Source of the DNA: an uncultured Alphaproteobacteria bacterium
Lineage (GTDB): Bacteria > Pseudomonadota > Alphaproteobacteria > Caulobacterales > Caulobacteraceae
Direction: 5' to 3'
Assembly (NCBI GenBank): GCA_903822175.1
Contig: CAIJOB010000024.1
Coordinates: 42,876 to 106,875 of the forward strand
Length of the DNA stretch: 64,000 bases
Shown here: piece after piece, positions 1 to 9,070 of the stretch
How positions within the stretch are numbered: position 1 is the stretch's first letter
How the letters are laid out: every line of letters begins with the position of its first letter
Notes under the pieces: generated by a model
What the model was told of the DNA's origin: nothing
The model's input: only the letters and a program-made list of their open reading frames with translations
Database searches by the model: none
Made by a program: the position numbers and the translations under genes

Positions 1-900
1 GAGCACGTAGTCCACGTGCAGGACCGAGCGCATCGTGCTGTCGATCGCCAGGTTGTCGGCGTTGTTGGTGATCTTGAACGGGTCGTTGGTCGCCTTGGCC
101 GGATCGGCGGGATAGCCGCCCTGATCGATGTAGTTGAGGTCGGTCTTGAACAGCACGCTGAGCGGGGCGATCGGCTGCCAGAGCAGGCTCAGCCGCGCGC
201 TGCCTTCCTGCAGCTGGCCCGGGTGGCCGGTGTGCGGGCCGGTGACGTCCCAGAAGCTGTCGCGGCGCTCGGTGTTGAAGGCGACGCGGGCGGCCAGCGT
301 GTCGCTGATCGGCAGGTTCACGGCGCCCTGGAGGCCTGCGTCGTCGTAGGTCCCTGCCTGCGCGCGGATGTAGCCGGTGTAGCCGCCGTTCAGCTTGGGG
401 GACTGCTCGGTGATTAGCACCGCGCCGCCGGTGGAGTTCTGGCCGACGAAGGTGCCCTGCGGCCCGCGCAGGATCTCGACGCTGGCGATGTCGTAATAGG
501 GCTCGGTCTGGAAGAAGCCCGGGAAGGTCGCCACGCCATCGCGATAGGTGATCACCCCCACCGTGGTGCCGGTGTTGTTCACTTCCTTGCCGATGCCGCG
601 GATGTTGAAGAAGTTGCCTTGGCCGAAGCTGGAGACGGTCACCGACGGCGACACGAACTGCAGCTGGTCGACGGTGACGACGCCCTTCTTGGTCAGGTCC
701 GCGCCGGTCAGCACGGTGGCGGCGATCGAGGTCTGTTGCAGGTTCTCGCCGCGGCGCTCGGCGGTGACGACCACCTCCGCGACCTTCGCCGTTCCGTCGA
801 CGGCGGCAGCGCCGCCTTGGGACTGCGTTTGCGACTGGGCGTGGGCCGCGCCGCACCACGCCAACGTCAGGGCCGACACCGTCAGCAGCAACCTGTTCAT
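1..900 (-). CDS. TonB-dependent outer-membrane receptor, N-terminal 300 residues (cut by window edge)
   Basis: The frame read leftward from the ATG at 898-900 stays open to base 1, giving exactly 300 codons without a stop, so the C-terminal barrel lies outside the window. Residues 1-21 form a signal peptide ending AHA before Gln22. A TonB-box-like stretch (VAEVVVTAERR) follows, then a plug domain at roughly 50-165 with the family signatures FFNIRGIG and VEILRGPQGT, then the first barrel strands. There is no STN domain, so this is a plain transporter and not a transducer. Such receptors import siderophores, carbohydrates or aromatic compounds across the outer membrane with TonB energy; the substrate cannot be read here. 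It is divergent from the hydrolase at 1095. Confidence 0.93.
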   Translation of the reverse strand, partial: MNRLLLTVSALTLAWCGAAHAQSQTQSQGGAAAVDGTAKVAEVVVTAERRGENLQQTSIAATVLTGADLTKKGVVTVDQLQFVSPSVTVSSFGQGNFFNIRGIGKEVNNTGTTVGVITYRDGVATFPGFFQTEPYYDIASVEILRGPQGTFVGQNSTGGAVLITEQSPKLNGGYTGYIRAQAGTYDDAGLQGAVNLPISDTLAARVAFNTERRDSFWDVTGPHTGHPGQLQEGSARLSLLWQPIAPLSVLFKTDLNYIDQGGYPADPAKATNDPFKITNNADNLAIDSTMRSVLHVDYVL

Positions 901-996
901 TCCGTCTCCTCCCGCTGAATCGCGCCGGCGTCTGTCGCGTCGGCCCTGATCCGCTGGGCCGGGAACCTCGTCGCTGCCGGCTGGCCTGTCAATATC

Positions 997-1016
997 TTTC
1001 CTCTTGAGAAAGGAAA
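997..1016. promoter_or_regulatory. Short inverted repeat between divergent genes (possible operator)
   Basis: TTTCCT (997-1002) and AGGAAA (1011-1016) are inverted around an 8-base spacer in the 194-base gap between the TonB receptor and the hydrolase. The position would suit a regulator acting on one or both divergent genes. The arms are short, so this may be chance. Confidence 0.2.
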
Positions 1017-1094
1017 TAGTTGCATGGCGCATCCGGGCAGGGTTGAGTGGCAGGATGAAGCCGGCGCCTTGAGTCCGGCGCGGGAGGACGACGC

Positions 1095-2393
1095 ATGACG
1101 AACTGGAAGGCTTTGGCCGGAGGCGCCTGTCTGGCCGCCGTCATCGTGGGGTCGGCCGCCGCGCAAGGGAGCGCGCCCGATCTGGCCGCCCAGGCGACAG
1201 CGGCGGGCGCACAAGGCGTCACCGTCACAGCGCGCGCCGACGGCGGGACGCTGATCAACGGGCGGCTGGAGGGCCGGCAGTTCGCCGTCGACATCCCCAA
1301 GACCTGGAACCACCAGTCACTGGTGTTCGCCCACGGCTATTCGACGCCGGACAGTTCGGTGGACGTGTCGAAGGACCCGGTCGCGCAGGACCCGAGCCTG
1401 GGCCTCTTCCCCACCGCCTATGGCCAGGGTTTCGCGGTCGGCCACAGCGCCTATGACAAGGCGGGGCTGGGCATCGAGGCCGGCGTAAAGGCGACGCTGC
1501 GGCTGCAGCAGTTCCTCGCCGCCCTGGGCGCGAAGAAGAGCTACGTCGGCGGCGGGTCGATGGGCGGCAACATCGTCGTCGCGCTCATCGAACAGCACCC
1601 GGATGCGTTCGCGGGCGGCTTAAGCGCCTGCGGCGTGGTCGACAGCTTCGAGACCGTGGTCGGCGGCGTCGTCGACATGCGCGCGGTCTACAACCACTTC
1701 ACCCGCGGCACGCCCTATGCGCTGCCCGGCGAGCAGGACATCGCCCGCTCCGCCATCCAGACCAGGCCGCCGGCCGGGACGACGACCCCGCTGGCGCTCT
1801 ACCAGTTCCAGCAGACCGCGCTGCTCGCCGCCCCGATCAAGAAGCTGTTCGAGGACGCGGCGCGCGAGCCTGAAGGACCCGCCGCGGCCATCGTGCGCAA
1901 GGTCGCCTCGGTCTCCGACCGGGCCCCCGACGCCGGCAGCTTCCTCTTTCCCATCGTCACCGCGGCCATGGCGATGGACGACATCCGCACTACCGCCGGC
2001 GGCGCGATCTACGGCAACCGAGCGAAGCACTACGCCGGCGCTGCGCTCACCGCCGCGGAGACCGTGGCGCTGAACAGGGACATCCAGCGGATGGACCCCA
2101 GCCCCACGGGCTTGGCCTACATCCGCCAGTGGCACACCGCGTCCGGGACCTTCCACACGCCACTGGTCGCCATCCACAACCAGATCGATTCCTTGGTGCC
2201 CTATAGCCAGGCGCTGGGCCTGGAGGCCAAGGTCGCCGCCCATGGCGATCCGCGTCGCATGGTGCTGATCACCGTGCCGGCGGTGCGCATGGCGATCCCG
2301 GGGCTGGGCGTCACTGGCTACATCCATTGCGGATTCGAGCCCAAGCAGCTCGCTGACGCCTGGGCGACGCTGCGGCGGATGAGCGGCGACTGA
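1095..2393 (+). CDS. Secreted alpha/beta hydrolase
   Basis: 432 residues. A signal peptide of about 23 residues (ending SAAAQ) is followed by an alpha/beta-hydrolase fold. The oxyanion strand carries VFAHGY, the nucleophile elbow is GGGSMGGN with Ser155, the acid is probably Asp365 in HNQIDSLVPY, and His411 in GYIHCGF completes a plausible triad. The ATG at 1095 is preceded by GGGAGGA at 1082-1088, which supports this start. The product is probably a periplasmic or outer-membrane esterase or peptidase-like enzyme; the substrate is unknown. Its neighbour is a divergent TonB receptor, a common pairing in which the enzyme releases a ligand for import, but that link is inference. It ends one base before the converging FkbM gene. 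Confidence 0.8.
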   Translation: MTNWKALAGGACLAAVIVGSAAAQGSAPDLAAQATAAGAQGVTVTARADGGTLINGRLEGRQFAVDIPKTWNHQSLVFAHGYSTPDSSVDVSKDPVAQDPSLGLFPTAYGQGFAVGHSAYDKAGLGIEAGVKATLRLQQFLAALGAKKSYVGGGSMGGNIVVALIEQHPDAFAGGLSACGVVDSFETVVGGVVDMRAVYNHFTRGTPYALPGEQDIARSAIQTRPPAGTTTPLALYQFQQTALLAAPIKKLFEDAAREPEGPAAAIVRKVASVSDRAPDAGSFLFPIVTAAMAMDDIRTTAGGAIYGNRAKHYAGAALTAAETVALNRDIQRMDPSPTGLAYIRQWHTASGTFHTPLVAIHNQIDSLVPYSQALGLEAKVAAHGDPRRMVLITVPAVRMAIPGLGVTGYIHCGFEPKQLADAWATLRRMSGD

Positions 2394-2394
2394 G

Positions 2395-3198
2395 CTAGGC
2401 CGCCATCCGCGCCTTGAACACGCCGTCCGGCAACCGCGCGGCGCGGGCCGGGTGGATGAAGAAGTAGTCCTTCCACGGCTTGTCGGTGACCACGTCGAAG
2501 CGTTCTTCCAGCCGGTCGCCGTTCAGCGCGAACATGCGGTAGCCGCGGCGGGTGAAGAGCTCGATCACCTGCTCGGCGGTGCCGCCGAAGCGGGCCGCGA
2601 GCATCTTGGGGTGGATCTCCAGCAGGACGTGCGGGCGGTCGCGGTCGAGGATGTGGGCGGCGCCCTTCAGCGCCATCAGCTCGGCGCCCTCGATGTCCAT
2701 GCGGATGAAGTCGACCTTGCCGATGCCGCGCTCGGCGCAGAAGGCGTCGATGGTGGTGACCGGGGTCTTCTGCAGCTCCATGCCGGTGTCCTGCAGATCG
2801 GGGCGGACCTCGCCCACCGGCGCCTCGTCGGCCACGAAGGCGTAGGCGCGGCCCATGCGGCCGGTGATCTTGCGCGGAGTGACCAGGAGCATCTCACCGG
2901 CCTTGTCGCCCACCGCGGCGTGGACCGGAGTCACCTGGCTGCCGATGCCGTGCCAGGCCACGGTGAGCTTCAGGACCTCGAAGGAGAAGGCCGAGGGCTC
3001 GATGGCGTAGATCGTCGCCTTGGGCGCGACCTGGGTCATGACATAGGAGTGGCGCCCATCGCTCGCGCCCACGTGCAGGCACACCGGCGCGCCGGACAAC
3101 AGGTCCGCCAGATAGGGCGTCTCAGGTTCGTGCTTGCGCCAACGCAGATTGCGCCGCCAGGCCCGGAAGGCGTGTCCGAGCACGCGAAACGAAGGCAT
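2395..3198 (-). CDS. FkbM family SAM-dependent methyltransferase
   Basis: 267 residues. The SAM-binding motif I is LHVGASDG at 41-48 and the FkbM signature FIRMDIEGAELMALKG lies around 165-180. FkbM enzymes O-methylate sugars or polyketides; in alphaproteobacteria they often act on surface polysaccharides, so a cell-surface glycan is a reasonable but unproven substrate. The first 25 residues are basic and precede the catalytic domain. The gene converges on the hydrolase with one base between their stops and lies 95 bases downstream of the end of ubiG on the same strand. No glycosyltransferase cluster surrounds it. Confidence 0.85.
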   Translation of the reverse strand: MPSFRVLGHAFRAWRRNLRWRKHEPETPYLADLLSGAPVCLHVGASDGRHSYVMTQVAPKATIYAIEPSAFSFEVLKLTVAWHGIGSQVTPVHAAVGDKAGEMLLVTPRKITGRMGRAYAFVADEAPVGEVRPDLQDTGMELQKTPVTTIDAFCAERGIGKVDFIRMDIEGAELMALKGAAHILDRDRPHVLLEIHPKMLAARFGGTAEQVIELFTRRGYRMFALNGDRLEERFDVVTDKPWKDYFFIHPARAARLPDGVFKARMAA

Positions 3199-3293
3199 TG
3201 GTGATGAGTGCTCCCCGGCCGTGGCGATTGTTAGGCCGCGTCGGGCAGTAGGGGCAATTGAGGTCGCTTGTGAGGCGATTATTGGGCGGCGCG

Positions 3294-4046
3294 TCAGGCG
3301 TGGGGGGTGACGGTCATCATGTAGTTGATGTCGGCGTCGTGGCTCTGGCTCCAGCGGCCGGTGACCGGGTCGAAAACCACGCCGTAGGGGCCGTCGACGG
3401 TGAGGGGCTGGCCCTCCAGGAACCCGCGCAATTCCTCGGGCTTGAGGAACTTGTTCCAGTCGTGGGTCCCGGCGGGCAGCCAGCGCAGGATGTACTCCGC
3501 GCCGATCTTGGCCAGCGCGAAGGCCTTGAGCGTGCGGTTCAGGGTGGCGACGATCATCAGGCCGCCCGGCTTCAACATGGCGGCGCAGTCGCGCAGGAAC
3601 TGGCCCGGGTCGGCGACGTGCTCGATCACCTCCATGTTGAGGATCACGTCGAACCGTTCGCCGGCCGCCAGCAGGGCCTCGGCGGTGGCGCAGCGGTAGT
3701 CGACCACAGCCCCGACCTCGGCGGCATGCGCGCTGGCCGTGCCGATATTGCGCTCCGAGGCGTCGACGCCGGTGACCGCGAAGCCCAGGCGGCTCATCGG
3801 CTCGCTGAGCAGGCCGCCGCCGCAGCCGATATCGAGCAGGGTGAGCCCCTCGAACGGGCGGCGAAGCGCGCCATCGCGGCCAAAACGATGCAAGGCCTGG
3901 TCGCGGATGAAGGCCAGTCGCGTCGGGTTGAATTTATGCAGCGGCGCGAACTTGCCCTTCGGGTCCCACCATTCGGCGGCGATCCGCGAGAACCGCTCGA
4001 CCTCGGCAGGATCGATGCTCGAATGGGCGTGCGCTTGCGAAGCCAT
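3294..4046 (-). CDS. ubiG: Ubiquinone biosynthesis O-methyltransferase UbiG
   Basis: 250 residues from the ATG at 4044-4046. UbiG performs both O-methylations in ubiquinone synthesis (2-polyprenyl-6-hydroxyphenol and demethylubiquinol), bound to the inner membrane surface. The sequence shows the family N-terminus ([20 protein letters not shown]), the hallmark [10 protein letters not shown] around 35-44, SAM motif [15 protein letters not shown] at 70-83, and the downstream [11 protein letters not shown]. The frame is open 37 codons further upstream, but that stretch has no UbiG similarity and runs into the lysC leader, so the ATG at 4046 is preferred. The gene is divergent from lysC across about 120 bases, an arrangement I recall from other alphaproteobacteria. 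Confidence 0.95.
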   Translation of the reverse strand: MASQAHAHSSIDPAEVERFSRIAAEWWDPKGKFAPLHKFNPTRLAFIRDQALHRFGRDGALRRPFEGLTLLDIGCGGGLLSEPMSRLGFAVTGVDASERNIGTASAHAAEVGAVVDYRCATAEALLAAGERFDVILNMEVIEHVADPGQFLRDCAAMLKPGGLMIVATLNRTLKAFALAKIGAEYILRWLPAGTHDWNKFLKPEELRGFLEGQPLTVDGPYGVVFDPVTGRWSQSHDADINYMMTVTPHA

Positions 4047-4168
4047 GCCTTCCCTTAGCCTGCCCACGCCGCGAAGCGAAGGTGCGAGAGCGTTGCGAGG
4101 CGCGAGCGACGCCGCTATTAGGCTCCGCCCTTCGCAAGCGCAGCAACAAGGCCCCACGCGTTAGACCC

Positions 4169-5419
4169 ATGTCCCGGCTGGTGATGAAATTTGGCGGCAC
4201 GTCCGTCGCCGACCTGGAGCGGATCCGCCGCGTCGCGCGGCTGGTGAACGCCGAGGTGGCGGCCGGGCATCGGGTGGCGGTGGTGGTCTCGGCGATGGCT
4301 GGCAAGACCAATGAGCTGGTCGCCTGGACCGACGGCTCCGGCGCGGCGGCCGACGGCCTGCCGATGTCCGACGACGAATACGACGTGGTGGTGGCGAGCG
4401 GTGAGCAGGTGACCGCGGGCCTGCTGGCCATGGCGTTGCGCAACTCCGGCACGCCGGCGCGGTCCTGGATGGGCTGGCAGATTCCGATCATCGCCGACGA
4501 CGCCCACGGCCGCGCCCGCATCGACGACGTGGAGCCCGAGAAGCTGATCGCGGCCATGGACTCCGGTCAGGTGGCGGTGATCGCCGGCTTCCAGGGCGTG
4601 ACGCGCGACGGGCGGATCGCCACGCTCGGCCGCGGCGGCTCGGACACCAGCGCGGTGGCCATCGCCGCGGCGGTGAAGGCCATCCGCTGCGACATCTACA
4701 CCGACGTGGACGGGGTCTACACCACCGACCCGCGCATCGAGAGCAAGGCCCGGCGCCTGGCCAAGATTTCCTACGAAGAAATGCTGGAGATGGCGTCCCT
4801 GGGGGCCAAGGTGCTGCAGACCCGTTCGGTCGAGCTGGCCATGGCGCAGAACGTGCCTGTGCGGGTGCTGAGTAGTTTCGTGGAGCCGGGAGAAGCCCCC
4901 GGTCAGGGCACCATCGTGTGCGACGAGGATGAGATCATGGAAAAGCGGATCGTGAGCGGCGTGACCTTCAGCCGCGACGAGGCGAAGATCAGCCTCTTCG
5001 GCCTGCCCGACCACCCCGGCGTGTCGTCGGAGATCTTCGGCCGGCTGGCCGACGCCAACGTCAATGTCGACATGATCGTCCAGAGCCACGCGCGCACCCA
5101 GAACACCGCCAATATGGAATTCACGGTCGGCAAGCGCGACGCCAGCCGCACGGTGGAGATTGTCCGCGCCGCCCAGGCGCAGCTCGGCTTCGACGACGTG
5201 GCGGTGAACGAGGAGGTCTCCAAGGTCTCGGTGATCGGGGTCGGCATGCGCAGCCACACCGGCGTCGCCAAGACCATGTTCGCTGCGCTGGCGGAAAAGG
5301 GCGTCAACATCCAGGTGATCTCGACGTCGGAGATCAAGATCAGCGTGCTGATTGACTCGGCCTACACTGAGCTGGCGGTGCGCGCCCTGCATGCGGCGTA
5401 TGGGTTGGATCAGCTCTAG
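4169..5419 (+). CDS. lysC: Aspartate kinase
   Basis: 416 residues from the ATG at 4169. Aspartokinase phosphorylates L-aspartate, the first step to lysine, threonine, methionine and diaminopimelate. KFGGTSV at 6-12 is the kinase signature, with GRGGSDTSAVA and the DVDGVYTTDPR substrate loop downstream. Two ACT domains occupy about 265-345 and 350-416, and the closing region with VISTSEIKISVL is typical of the feedback-inhibited type. The length fits the roughly 410-residue monofunctional class. An open extension to 4082 overlaps the ubiG promoter and looks unrelated to the family. The stop shares the four bases CTAG with the converging MFS gene. Confidence 0.97.
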   Translation: MSRLVMKFGGTSVADLERIRRVARLVNAEVAAGHRVAVVVSAMAGKTNELVAWTDGSGAAADGLPMSDDEYDVVVASGEQVTAGLLAMALRNSGTPARSWMGWQIPIIADDAHGRARIDDVEPEKLIAAMDSGQVAVIAGFQGVTRDGRIATLGRGGSDTSAVAIAAAVKAIRCDIYTDVDGVYTTDPRIESKARRLAKISYEEMLEMASLGAKVLQTRSVELAMAQNVPVRVLSSFVEPGEAPGQGTIVCDEDEIMEKRIVSGVTFSRDEAKISLFGLPDHPGVSSEIFGRLADANVNVDMIVQSHARTQNTANMEFTVGKRDASRTVEIVRAAQAQLGFDDVAVNEEVSKVSVIGVGMRSHTGVAKTMFAALAEKGVNIQVISTSEIKISVLIDSAYTELAVRALHAAYGLDQL

Positions 5420-6807
5420 GCGGTCTCAGCACTTCCGGTCAGCCGGAACGCCGCCCAGGTCCCGGCGAGCGCCAGGGGGATCACCGAGACGAAGACCCAG
5501 AACGAGATCGCCTGGCCGTTGTGCGCGGTGATGCCGCCAGTGAAGCCTGCCAGGTTCGCCGCCACGCCGCTGATCGCCGAGCCCGCCGCGGCGCCGGTCT
5601 GGCGCACCGCAGTGATCGCGGAAGAGCCGATGGCGCGGTCCTCGTCGGAAAGCGCGGCCAGCAGGCGGCGACTCATGAACGACCAGGAGAAGCCGAACGC
5701 AGCCCCCATCAGGGCGCCGCCGGCCAGCACCCACCAGAACGGCCCATCGGCCATGCTCCAGGCGAGGATCCCCAGGCTGGCGATCAGCAGCAGGGTCCCG
5801 ATGCGGATCCAGCGGCCGTCCCAAAGCCCCGTCGCGCCGGCCACCAGCATGGCCGCCAGCGTCCAGGCCGCCGACTCCGAGCCGATGGCGTAGCCGGCCC
5901 CGAGCGGCGAGAAGCCGCGCAGGGTCTGCAGCAGCGGCGGGGCGTAGATCGCAAAACCCATGGTCGCCGCCGTGAGCGCGAACATCGAGAAATAGCCGGA
6001 CCCGCAGACGGTCCTTAGGTCCCCTGCCCGATGCGGCAGCAACCGCACCTTCGCCCGATGGTCGATCCAGATCACCAGGGTGAGGATCGCCAGGCCCAAG
6101 ACAACCAGGCCAACGGCGAACGCCGGCGCCTTGACCACATCGGCCGCGGCGATGGCCGCGACGCCGACGCCCAGCACGCCGAGTTGGGTCCAGGGAATGC
6201 CAGGGCCTCCTCCGGCCTTGGCCGAGCCGCGCAGCAGAAAGGGCGCGGCGGCCGCGAAGACCCCGGCCTGTAGGGCGAACAGCCAGAAGACGTCGCGCCA
6301 GTTTCCGGCCTGCAGCACCGCGCCGCCGAACAGCGGCCCCAACACCGTGGCGATCCCCCAGATGAAGGTCACGCTGGCGAACACGCGGGCCAGATGCCGC
6401 TCGGGGAACAGGAGCGCGATGGCGACCATGGCGAAGCCGCTGATCCAGCCGGAGCCCAGACCCTGGATCAGGCGGCCGACCAGGAAGGTGCCGACGTCGG
6501 GCGCCAGAGCGCTCATCACGCAGCCGGCGGCCATCAGGGCGCCCGCCGCGGCTGTGGCGCCGCGCAGGCCGAAAATCTCCGAGACCCGGCCGGAGCTCGC
6601 GCCCGCCAGGATCGCGCCGACCAGGAACCCCGCCGTCGCCCAGCTGAAATAGGCATAGCCGCCGAGCTGGGCGCCGACACTGGGCATGATGGTGGCGGTG
6701 ACCAGGCTGTCAGCGGCGTTCAGCCAGACGCCCAGGCAGATCAGCGCAAACCGCGGCAGCCGGCCATCGGCCAGCAGGTCGGCCCAGCTGTTCTCGTTAC
6801 GCGCCAT
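5416..6807 (-). CDS. MFS transporter, drug/proton antiporter type
   Basis: 463 residues, strongly hydrophobic along the whole length, with an estimated 12 to 14 membrane segments. A motif-A-like loop (GRVSEIFGLRG) follows segment 2 and a motif-C-like segment (GIATVLGPLFGG) lies in the N-terminal half, both typical of efflux antiporters. The region IGSSAITAVRQTGAAAGSA near the C-terminus also matches this class. It probably exports a drug-like or metabolic compound; the substrate is unknown. It is divergent from a cysteine-bearing regulator at 6893, and two inverted repeats lie in the shared 85-base gap, so control by that regulator is plausible. The ATG at 6807 overlaps the first repeat. Confidence 0.85.
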   Translation of the reverse strand: MARNENSWADLLADGRLPRFALICLGVWLNAADSLVTATIMPSVGAQLGGYAYFSWATAGFLVGAILAGASSGRVSEIFGLRGATAAAGALMAAGCVMSALAPDVGTFLVGRLIQGLGSGWISGFAMVAIALLFPERHLARVFASVTFIWGIATVLGPLFGGAVLQAGNWRDVFWLFALQAGVFAAAAPFLLRGSAKAGGGPGIPWTQLGVLGVGVAAIAAADVVKAPAFAVGLVVLGLAILTLVIWIDHRAKVRLLPHRAGDLRTVCGSGYFSMFALTAATMGFAIYAPPLLQTLRGFSPLGAGYAIGSESAAWTLAAMLVAGATGLWDGRWIRIGTLLLIASLGILAWSMADGPFWWVLAGGALMGAAFGFSWSFMSRRLLAALSDEDRAIGSSAITAVRQTGAAAGSAISGVAANLAGFTGGITAHNGQAISFWVFVSVIPLALAGTWAAFRLTGSAETA

Positions 6808-6831
6808 TTCGACAACCTTTGCCTTGTCGAA
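6808..6831. promoter_or_regulatory. Inverted repeat TTCGACAA-N8-TTGTCGAA, candidate operator
   Basis: Two perfect 8-base arms (6808-6815 and 6824-6831) separated by 8 bases lie directly upstream of the MFS start codon. The symmetry and spacing suit a dimeric winged-helix protein, and the divergent gene at 6893 encodes one. A related TTGTC(A)AAT half-site recurs at 6871-6879. Confidence 0.45.
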
Positions 6832-6861
6832 TTTGGGTAGACCGCCTCGCGGAATATTGCA

Positions 6862-6874
6862 ACAATACGATTGT
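6862..6874. promoter_or_regulatory. Second inverted repeat ACAAT-ACG-ATTGT in the same intergenic region
   Basis: This perfect 5-base dyad sits 19 bases before the regulator start codon, in the most AT-rich part of the gap, where a promoter would be expected. It may be the autoregulatory site, with 6808-6831 serving the pump; this is inference. Confidence 0.3.
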
Positions 6875-6892
6875 CAAATCGGACGACGGACC

Positions 6893-7519
6893 TTGCGCAG
6901 CCCCACCGAGCAGATCCTGCTGACCCTGAAGACCCGTGGGGCCCAGGAAACCCTGGCGGTCGCCGCAGGCCTGGGCGTCAGCCGCCAGGCCGCCCTGCAG
7001 ACCCTCGAACGCCTGGCCGCTGACGGCCTGATCTCGCATTCCACGGAGCGCCGAGGCGTCGGACGCCCGCGCCGGCTCTGGGCGCTGACCGACAAGGCGC
7101 AGGGCCGCTTCCCCGACACCCACGCCCAGCTCACCGTCGAGATGCTGGCCGCCGTGCGCGCCGAGTTTGGCGAAGACGGCGTCGACCGGCTGATCGCGCG
7201 GCGCGAGCGGGACGCGGAGGCCGCCTACGTCCAGGCGCTGGAGCCGGCGACCACGCTGGAGAGCCGCCTCGCCCGCCTGACCGCGCTGCGCGTCGCCGAG
7301 GGCTATATGGCCAAGTGGTGGCGCGAGGACGACGGATCCTGGCTGCTGGTCGAGAACCATTGCCCGATCTGCGCGGCGGCCCTCGCCTGCCAGGGCTTCT
7401 GCCGCGCGGAACTGACCCTGTTCCGCAAGGTGCTGGGCCCCGGCGTCGCCATCGAGCGGACCGACCACATCCTGGCCGGCGCCCGCCGCTGCGCCTACCG
7501 GATCACCGCCCAGGCCTGA
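6893..7519 (+). CDS. Winged-helix transcriptional regulator with C-terminal cysteine cluster (SufR-like)
   Basis: 208 residues from a TTG at 6893, preceded by the purine-rich GGACGACGGA; the frame is open further upstream, but those codons fall inside the divergent MFS gene and are not family-like. An N-terminal winged helix (about 5-70) contains GVSRQAALQTLERLAADGL as recognition region and the RRGVGRPRRLW wing. The C-terminal part has Cys157, Cys160, Cys166 and Cys170 (HCPICAAALACQGFC), a spacing suited to an iron-sulfur cluster or metal. This layout matches the SufR-like DeoR/ArsR-type regulators that sense iron-sulfur status. It is divergent from an MFS pump, so it probably controls that pump and itself. 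The sensed signal is unknown. Confidence 0.75.
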   Translation: MRSPTEQILLTLKTRGAQETLAVAAGLGVSRQAALQTLERLAADGLISHSTERRGVGRPRRLWALTDKAQGRFPDTHAQLTVEMLAAVRAEFGEDGVDRLIARRERDAEAAYVQALEPATTLESRLARLTALRVAEGYMAKWWREDDGSWLLVENHCPICAAALACQGFCRAELTLFRKVLGPGVAIERTDHILAGARRCAYRITAQA

Positions 7520-7531
7520 AGCGGGGTCGAC

Positions 7532-8209
7532 CTAGTCGCCGAAGCCGACGAACACCGTCGCTTCCGCCACCGCCTTGCGTTCGGAGACGACCGCATTGGC
7601 CGGGAAGCTGTCGTCGGGCCAGCCCAGCGCGATGCTCTTCATGATCACCTGATCGTCGGCGATGCCGGCGTGCTCACGCACCACCGGCGACTGCATGATG
7701 CCCTGGCTGTTGATCACGCAGCCCAGGCCCCGCGACCAGGCGGCGTTGACCAGCGCGGTCGCCACGGCGCCGCAGTCGAAGGGTGTGTCGTCGCTGTCGG
7801 CGAGTTCCTTGTCGTAGGTGATGATCACGCAGACCGGCGCGTCGAACTGGCGAAAGCCGCGCAGCACCCAGTCCTGGCGCCCCGCCACGTCCTCGCGGGC
7901 GATCCCCATGGCGCCGAACAGCTGCTTGGCCACGCCGACCTGCCGGTCGCGGTGCGGGCCGGCGAAGGCGTGGCCGGTGCGGAACTCGCGTGAGTGCGGC
8001 ACGCCGGCCAGATTGCGCTCGGTGTTGCCGGCGCGGATGCGGTCCAGCGGCTCGCCGGTGATGATGTAGAAATTCCACGGCTGGGTGTTCATCGACGACG
8101 GCGCTCGCATCGCCAGGCCGATGATTTCCTCGATCAGCGCCCTGGGCACCGGCTCGGGCTTGTAGCCGCGGATGCTGCGGCGGCCGAGAATGACGTCGTC
8201 GAACTGCAT
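7532..8209 (-). CDS. Nitroreductase family FMN-dependent oxidoreductase
   Basis: 225 residues. The N-terminal RRSIRGYKPEPVP with MRAPSSMNTQPWNFY is the FMN-binding signature of the nitroreductase superfamily, and ALGWPDDSFPAN near residue 200 is the conserved C-terminal FMN contact. These enzymes reduce nitro compounds, quinones or flavins with NAD(P)H; some dehalogenate. The length fits. The gene converges on the regulator at 6893 (12-base gap) and is divergent from a glutathione transferase, giving a small detoxification-like neighbourhood with the MFS pump. The true substrate is unknown. Confidence 0.9.
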   Translation of the reverse strand: MQFDDVILGRRSIRGYKPEPVPRALIEEIIGLAMRAPSSMNTQPWNFYIITGEPLDRIRAGNTERNLAGVPHSREFRTGHAFAGPHRDRQVGVAKQLFGAMGIAREDVAGRQDWVLRGFRQFDAPVCVIITYDKELADSDDTPFDCGAVATALVNAAWSRGLGCVINSQGIMQSPVVREHAGIADDQVIMKSIALGWPDDSFPANAVVSERKAVAEATVFVGFGD

Positions 8210-8410
8210 GGATGGACCCTAGGAATCGTTGGCGCGCAGCGGCCAGTGGAACTCTGTCGCCTACCTCTTTCGCACTGACTGCGGAGGTTGCGAAAGCCCC
8301 CAAAGGTCGGAAGCGGACACGGCAATCGCCGGCCGCTAGTCTTCCCGCCGCCTGTCGGAAAGCCTGCCCCCGGTTCGTCCTTAGGGCAGGAAGCGCGCGG
8401 AGGACGACCG

Positions 8411-9070
8411 ATGAACCCCACCATCACCGCCTTCAAGGCCTCGCCCGACCGCGGCCGGGGACTGGCGCGGGACATGCGCGTCCGCTGGGCGCTGGAAGAG
8501 GTGGGCCAGCCCTACGACGTGCGTCTGGTCACCTTCGAGGAGATGAAGCAGCCCGCTCACCTTGCGCTCAGTCCGTTCGGGCAGATCCCGACCTATGAAG
8601 ACGGCGATCTGGCGCTCTTCGAGTCAGGCTCGATCGTCTTCCACATCGCGCAGCGCCATGCCGCCCTGTTGCCGCAGGACGCGGCCGGCCGGGCCCGGGC
8701 GGTCACCTGGATGTTCGCCGCGCTCAGCACCGTGGAGCCGCCGCTGGTCGAGCGCGGGATGGCCGGGCTGCTGGAGCGCGACAAGCCCTGGTTCGAACAG
8801 CGCCAGCCGATGCTGGAAGAGCGCGCCCGCAAGGTGCTCCGCGAGCTTTCGGCCCGCCTCGGCGAGGCCGAATGGCTGGAGGGCGCCTTCACCGCGGGCG
8901 ACCTGATGATGGCCGGCGTTCTGTTCCGGTCGAAGCCGTCGGGAATCCTGAACGAGTTCCCCAACCTCGCCGCCTACGTCGCCCGCGCCGAGGCCCGGCC
9001 CGCCTTCCAGCGGGCCTTCGCAGCCCAGCTGGCGGTCTTCCAGGCCGCTTCAGCCGCCGAAGGGACCTAG
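8411..9070 (+). CDS. Glutathione S-transferase family protein
   Basis: 219 residues from the ATG at 8411, preceded by GGAGGACGACCG. The N-terminal thioredoxin-like domain has RVRWALEEVGQPYDVRLVTF and the cis-proline region GQIPTYEDGDLALFESGSI, which binds the gamma-glutamyl part of glutathione. The helical C-terminal domain contains the conserved GDLMMAGVLF (N-capping motif). The first part is unusual in starting TITAFKASPDRGRG, so the usual catalytic Ser/Tyr is not obvious. It may conjugate or isomerise electrophiles. Its last 21 bases overlap the end of the converging secreted protein gene. Confidence 0.88.
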   Translation: MNPTITAFKASPDRGRGLARDMRVRWALEEVGQPYDVRLVTFEEMKQPAHLALSPFGQIPTYEDGDLALFESGSIVFHIAQRHAALLPQDAAGRARAVTWMFAALSTVEPPLVERGMAGLLERDKPWFEQRQPMLEERARKVLRELSARLGEAEWLEGAFTAGDLMMAGVLFRSKPSGILNEFPNLAAYVARAEARPAFQRAFAAQLAVFQAASAAEGT

